DNA of 64,000 nt from Augochlora pura (taxonomy: Eukaryota; Arthropoda; Insecta; Hymenoptera; Halictidae): contig NC_135774.1 in assembly GCF_028453695.1 (NCBI RefSeq), positions 3,596,001 to 3,660,000 on the forward strand, given 5' to 3'. Numbering within the stretch: the first letter of the stretch is position 1; every line of letters starts with the position of its first letter. The notes below the pieces were generated by a model, which did not search any database, was not told the DNA's origin, and saw nothing but the letters and a program-made list of their open reading frames with translations. Both the position numbers and the translations under genes were made by a program. Below, one piece after another: positions 61,495 to 64,000 of the stretch.

Positions 61495-64000
61495 TGTTTC
61501 GCTCTCCTCGGGCTTCTCGAGACGCGTTCGCGTGTTTACCTTTTATCGCAACGCTCGATTCAAACGCGACGTCGAGCACCGCGATCGTATCCCCGATGCC
61601 CCGGTTCAAAGGCAAGCAAAGGGACGGAAGACGCGGCTAATTCGGCCGAAATCGTCTCGGACGAGGCGAAGAGAAGTTCGGAAAATTTACGGAACGGTGG
61701 AGGAATAGTAGTCCGGTGACCGGCGCGTCGGCGGGACGGGAACGGGTCCGTTCGCTCACGAGGATACGCCGGTTGACAAGAGTCTCGAAGAAAGAGCACG
61801 GCAAAGTCGCTTGTAAATCATTCGCGGTAATAAAGATCCACTTGTCGTGGCCCGATATTTATGAATCGCCCTCGGTCGCTCCGCGCCGGAGGAGAATCGG
61901 CTTTCAGCTTTCTCTCTGTCTTTCTTTCTCCCTTTCCCGTGGCTAGTCGGAATGAACGATCGTCCGATTTCGAGATAATCGAAGAGGTCAGGGGCGGAGG
62001 GGACTAGGGCGCGGAGAAGGACTTAGCGCGGCAGGAAAGACGTTGGCGAGGAAGGCGAGAGAAACACCGGGAGAGAGGACGGGAGAAGACGAGAGAAGAG
62101 AGACGAGAAAGCGGCGGAGGAAAGAGGGAGGGGGGAACGGAGCAAGAGAAGACGAACGAGCGGCAAGAGAAAGAGCAGGAGAACGCGGAGGAGGAGACGG
62201 AGAAGGTGGAGAAGGTGGCGGCGGAGAGATGCGGCGGACGAAGGTGGTGGTGGAAAAGGAGAGGCAGACGAAGAAGAAGTCCGAGTCGACGTTCGTTGTA
62301 GAGGCCGCAGACCGACGGACCGGCGAGCGAAGGACCGCGAGGCCATAAATACCTCACCGCGTTCAGCCAATTAAAACAAATCATTTTAATGCGCAACCTT
62401 TTTAATTAATGCCCGTGCTCGCTCGCTCTCATCCGCTTCCCTCCTCTCGGATAGTACACGATCGCTTCACCAACGGGCTCCGCCATTCCCATCCCAGAAC
62501 GATCGAGGCTATATTAACCCGTGCGTCGCTATATCCTGGCTGACTTTACCTTCGGACGGGTACTCTCTCGTCGATCTATGTACGGCCGGTACTGCCCCCG
62601 CTCGGTTCGCCCGGTTCGCCCGTTTCGCTCGGTTCGCCGGCTACGCTCTTTCGTTCCCTCGGCTGCGATTCGATTTGATTCGGCCCCGCTCGGCGCCGCT
62701 CGGCTCGGCTCAACGTCAAACACCGGTCCGCCACCGTTAACTCTTTCGTTTTAATTATACGCATTTTCGCTGGAAGATTGCCGGGGACCGGGCGCGCTAT
62801 CTACGCGTCGATCAGCCATCATCGCCGAGATTTATATCCGTCGATCGGCGGGAACCGAGGTTACCGTGGCCGCTATCGAACGGCCCGCGCGAACCAGCCG
62901 CACGGGCTCTAACAACCATCATCGGGCAACGCCGCGGCGCAACTTTCTTCTCCTTTCTTTACCCCCGGTTTTCATCCACCGTTCTTACGGGTTTTTCACC
63001 CGTCGAATCCGGAGTATCCCGTCGCGACGAATCCCCGCCGCCGTTATCGACGACTGTAACGACGCGATCGTACCGTCGCGGATTAGACTTTTAAATGACC
63101 TCGAGTCCCCTGGCCGGCACATATTTCACGAGATGACGGTGGACGTCGCGCTAAATCATCCGGAGTGACCGCATCCGCTTGCCCAATCGGCCCGAGACTC
63201 TCTTCTTAACGGCCTCTTGTCACGCCTGCGACATTCCACCGAAACACACCGCCGTAGAAACCCGTAGGAGACGCGAGTTCCTCGCTCTTCACCCCCTTTC
63301 GCTTCCTTTCGTCAACGTCTCGCTGCCGCTCGACGCGCTTTTGTCGCCGCAACCATATTAATATTGTTCTAGCGGAATTCCAATCCCTCCCCGCCTCCCC
63401 CCCACCCGGAACGGGCCGACAACGTCGGATTTCTCCGTGCAATAATTCACCGGCCCTCGGTCCGCGGCCCGGGCCGTATCTCGTCGTCCAGTTGTCGGCG
63501 GCGTCGACTCCGCCGCCGAACCGACGCGACACGACCGTTCATCCGATAAATTTTTAGGCAAATCAAAGCGCTCGATACCGAAACGACGCGATCGGGGCTC
63601 TCGTCGGTGTTTCGCGTTTTCGCGACCGGAGAACGCGCATTCCCCCGGCGCCCGTCGCGCGCGTCTCCGCATTCCGTGCCCGATCCGCGAGCGTTGCCTC
63701 GCCCGGCCGCGACGTCTGCCGCGTGAGAAACTGCAATTGAATATAATACGTCCTATTAATATCCTTTTTTATCGGGACGCGAATCCGCCGGAAAACCGTT
63801 GTCGCTGAATGCCTCGGACGTCATAATTCAGAGCAATTACGGGGTACGCGTTCGCCGTGCTCGAGCCTCGGGATCACGGTTACATCGCCGGTTAGCGTTC
63901 ATCGAACGAACGTTCAACGCGGATACGCCTCTCTTTCGTTGCATTCCGGGAATGCCGGTAATCTCTCCGGTCCGTTCCTCCTCCTCCTCCTCCTCCTCTC

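Larger units (their letters stand above)
53892..64000 (+). other. Downstream region, probably intron 5 of the zinc finger gene
   Basis: No + strand frame here completes the half finger left at 53889, so intron 5 most likely runs past the window edge. The open frames are composition-driven. The region holds (GA)n and (CT)n tracts (54347-54366, 54805-54838, 56039-56058, 57295-57316, 58422-58443), a C homopolymer (55640-55656) and short tandem repeats. It also has an inverted-repeat island (59759-60212) and a purine-rich stretch (about 62050-62270). I see no RNA gene and no second protein gene. Confidence 0.5.

Noticed and set aside
1..64000. CRISPR array, operon, phage or bacterial system
   Set aside because: Spliced zinc finger gene structure, CpG-rich background and dense microsatellites indicate an animal nuclear genome. 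No spaced direct repeats were seen.

Overview
The window looks like nuclear DNA from an insect, most likely a hymenopteran. The evidence is a CpG-dense, GC-rich background broken by sharp AT-rich islands, very many short microsatellites, and one spliced gene with short GT-AG introns of about 80-105 bp. The species cannot be named from the sequence alone.

Only one protein-coding gene can be supported. It lies on the + strand at 49960-53891 and encodes a large multi-C2H2 zinc finger protein. Five coding exons are resolved (49960-51063, 51819-52088, 52192-52533, 52613-53280, 53385-53891) with matching splice phases. They give 963 complete residues plus a split codon, 13 complete zinc fingers and half of a fourteenth. 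The 3' part of the gene must lie beyond the end of intron 5, probably outside the window. N-terminal to most of the fingers is an acidic region with an Asp-Gly repeat and three copies of a Pro-rich T-G/R-G-K-W motif.

Positions 1-49959 and 53892-64000 show no convincing exons. Their long open frames come from a stop-poor, GC-rich composition and from tandem repeats. Tandem arrays include 5-bp, 8-bp, 9-bp, 12-bp (two separate arrays) and about 42-bp units, together with numerous (GA)n/(CT)n tracts. The AT-rich islands (about 7070-7480, 10960-11760, 13580-14130, 24840-25660, 32630-33110, 51130-51770 and 59750-60230) hold the best hints of decayed mobile DNA: TTAA-bounded ends resembling piggyBac termini, and a long imperfect inverted repeat.

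The most likely biological reading is a regulatory landscape around a transcription-factor-like gene. Pho/YY1-type 10-mers, GAGA-type tracts and a few TATA-like sites are present, but none of these regulatory calls can be proven from the sequence alone.
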